Source of the DNA: QQVM01 sp964544885
GTDB lineage: Bacteria; Bacteroidota; Bacteroidia; AKYH767-A; 2013-40CM-41-45
Assembly: GCA_964544885.1 (NCBI GenBank)
Contig: CAZJDX010000010.1
Coordinates: forward strand, 1 to 64,000
Length of the DNA: 64,000 nucleotides
Direction of reading: 5' to 3'
A model generated the notes under the pieces. That model had not been told where the DNA came from. It made no database searches and saw nothing but the letters and a program-made list of their open reading frames with translations. Numbering within the stretch: the first letter of the stretch is position 1; each line of letters starts with the position of its first letter. This document shows positions 62,780 through 64,000 of the stretch, piece by piece. The position numbers were made by a program, and so were the translations under genes.

Positions 62780-64000
62780 TGATACACCTAAGAGGGATAT
62801 TTTTTTTATTTATTGTTTCGTGTTGTGCCTCCTGCGCAATACAGGTCCCGCCTTCAGGTGGTGAGCAGGATAAATTGCCGCCCGCGCCAACAAAGACTGT
62901 CCCGGAAAATTTCAGCACCGGATTTACCGGCCATCAGATTGCGATCACTTTTGATGAGTACATACAACTCCGGGAATTGCAATCGCAACTGATTATCTCG
63001 CCACCCCTGGCAGCATTTCCTGATGTAAAAGTCCGTAAGAAAACCCTGTATGTGAATATTGATGATACCCTAAAAGCAAATACTACATACACTTTTAATT
63101 TCGGGAATGCAATAGCGGATAACAATGAAGGAAATCCGATCGGGAATTATCAATTTGTTTTTTCGACAGGATCATCGATTGACAGTTCAGCGGTCACAGG
63201 AACTGTAAGCAGCGCATTTGACCTTAAACCACAAAAGGAAATCCTGGTAATGCTTTATAAAGAGGAAAGGGATTCGATTCCATTTCTCCAGCGACCATAT
63301 TATTTTACCAAAACCGATGAAGGGGGAAGTTTTAAGATCAGCAACATTGCTGAAGGGAAGTATAAACTTGTCGCCCTGAAAGACCTCAACGGAGACTATC
63401 TTTTCAATCCTCCCGATGAAAGTATCGCATTCCCCTCCATGTCCGTAAGGGCAGACGCGGGTCCGGTAGCGCTTAAATTGTTTAATGAAAAACCGGCTTT
63501 TGGACTGTTGCGTGCTTATTCCGAGCTGCCGGGAAAGGCGGTTATTGCATTCTCCGGCGCTGCAGATACGCTGGGTTTTACCTGGCTCAGTGATACGGCA
63601 AAACTAAAACTCTATTCACACAGATACTCGGAACGGAAAGATACACTCGTGATCTGGTATGAAAATACTGCTGCAGACAGCATGCAACTCTTGTTCAACT
63701 TCCCTGATAAGGAAGACACAGTTACAATTCGTTTACTGAAGAAGGATTCCAGGACTTCTTCACGCCTCAGGTACTCACTCAATGTACTTCCGAAAACCAG
63801 TTCCGGAGTCTTTCAGGATTTAAACCGGCCCTTTGATGTTGTATTCAGCCATCCTCTCAGGGAAACAACTCTCGGATCCATCGTTTTCTCTGAAGATAGC
63901 TTGATGGTGCCAACGGACAGATTCATCTTTTTGGATTCCCTGAAGAATATATTGCGCTATACGGGTAAATGGAAACCGGATACCCCTTACCGGCTTTTCA
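62779..64000 (+). CDS. lipoprotein with Ig-like (SbsA/Big_5-type) domain, 3' end outside window
   Basis: 407 codons are visible and the frame stays open to the right edge. ATG 62779 overlaps the fRMsr stop by one base. The signal MIHLRGIFFLFIVSCCASC predicts lipidation at Cys19 (or Cys16). The mature start PPSGGEQDKLPPAP followed by ITFDEYIQL, LYVNIDDTLKANTTYTFNFG and IADNNEGNPI is the Big_5/SbsA Ig-like pattern common in Bacteroidota lipoproteins. A carboxypeptidase-regulatory-like segment (SFKISNIAEGKYKLVALKD) follows. Probably displayed at the outer membrane; function unknown. Co-transcribed with the fRMsr gene. Confidence 0.85.
   Translation, partial: MIHLRGIFFLFIVSCCASCAIQVPPSGGEQDKLPPAPTKTVPENFSTGFTGHQIAITFDEYIQLRELQSQLIISPPLAAFPDVKVRKKTLYVNIDDTLKANTTYTFNFGNAIADNNEGNPIGNYQFVFSTGSSIDSSAVTGTVSSAFDLKPQKEILVMLYKEERDSIPFLQRPYYFTKTDEGGSFKISNIAEGKYKLVALKDLNGDYLFNPPDESIAFPSMSVRADAGPVALKLFNEKPAFGLLRAYSELPGKAVIAFSGAADTLGFTWLSDTAKLKLYSHRYSERKDTLVIWYENTAADSMQLLFNFPDKEDTVTIRLLKKDSRTSSRLRYSLNVLPKTSSGVFQDLNRPFDVVFSHPLRETTLGSIVFSEDSLMVPTDRFIFLDSLKNILRYTGKWKPDTPYRLF

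Overview
The window reads as a chromosomal segment of a Bacteroidota bacterium, probably a metagenome-assembled or draft genome. Fourteen large exported proteins end in type IX secretion system (T9SS) C-terminal sorting domains (xPNP ... G-x-Y ... K pattern), thirteen of type A and one of type B (gliding-motility-associated C-terminal domain). Several genes have upstream boxes resembling the Bacteroidota TAnnTTTG promoter element. Housekeeping genes (glnS, folB, prfC, an NDH-2 gene, a comF-like gene, an fRMsr gene) are scattered between them. A 100-N scaffold gap at 1577-1676 is flanked by an exact 55-bp duplication, which points to a short-read assembly.

Layout. 1-1.8 kb: 3' part of glnS, divergent folB, scaffold gap, tRNA-Cys(GCA). 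1.8-6.5 kb: an accessory-looking patch directly 3' of the tRNA, with a partial copy of the tRNA 3' end, hairpins and short repeats, an AT-rich secreted HExxH protein gene, a deleted IS3-family element and the broken ends of two different genes on either side of it. 6.5-19.4 kb: T9SS cargo (a second HExxH protein, two convergent Tyr/Asp-rich repeat proteins, a LamG protein, a propeller-like protein), a PQQ-type sugar dehydrogenase and a TPR lipoprotein. 19.5-25.4 kb: a His/Tyr/Trp-rich exported protein, a voltage-gated K+ channel with a C-terminal zinc ribbon, and an 823-residue fusion of a UDP-sulfoquinovose-synthase-like (SQD1) domain to a class V PLP enzyme, followed by a DUF493 gene. 25.7-37.5 kb: a small membrane protein, prfC, a 1.5-kilo-residue CUB-containing T9SS protein with a small secreted partner, a DUF502 membrane protein, another T9SS protein, and an exported protein plus NDH-2 pair. 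37.5-61.4 kb: giant T9SS proteins (PKD/type B, propeller, CotH/LTD, SdrD-B/DUF7619, FG-GAP, and a seven-repeat Gly-rich adhesin-like protein), interspersed with a DUF1456 gene, a 7TM-SpoIIE phosphatase and a Methyltransf_16-like gene. 61.4-64 kb: a comF-like gene, an fRMsr gene and a lipoprotein gene that runs off the right edge.

How it fits together. Most coding capacity goes to outer-surface or secreted proteins for adhesion, degradation or display through T9SS; none of the T9SS machinery is in the window. The most unusual gene is the SQD1/class V fusion at 22456-24927. One testable idea is that the PLP half releases the sulfur nucleophile used by the epimerase half to make a sulfonated sugar nucleotide.
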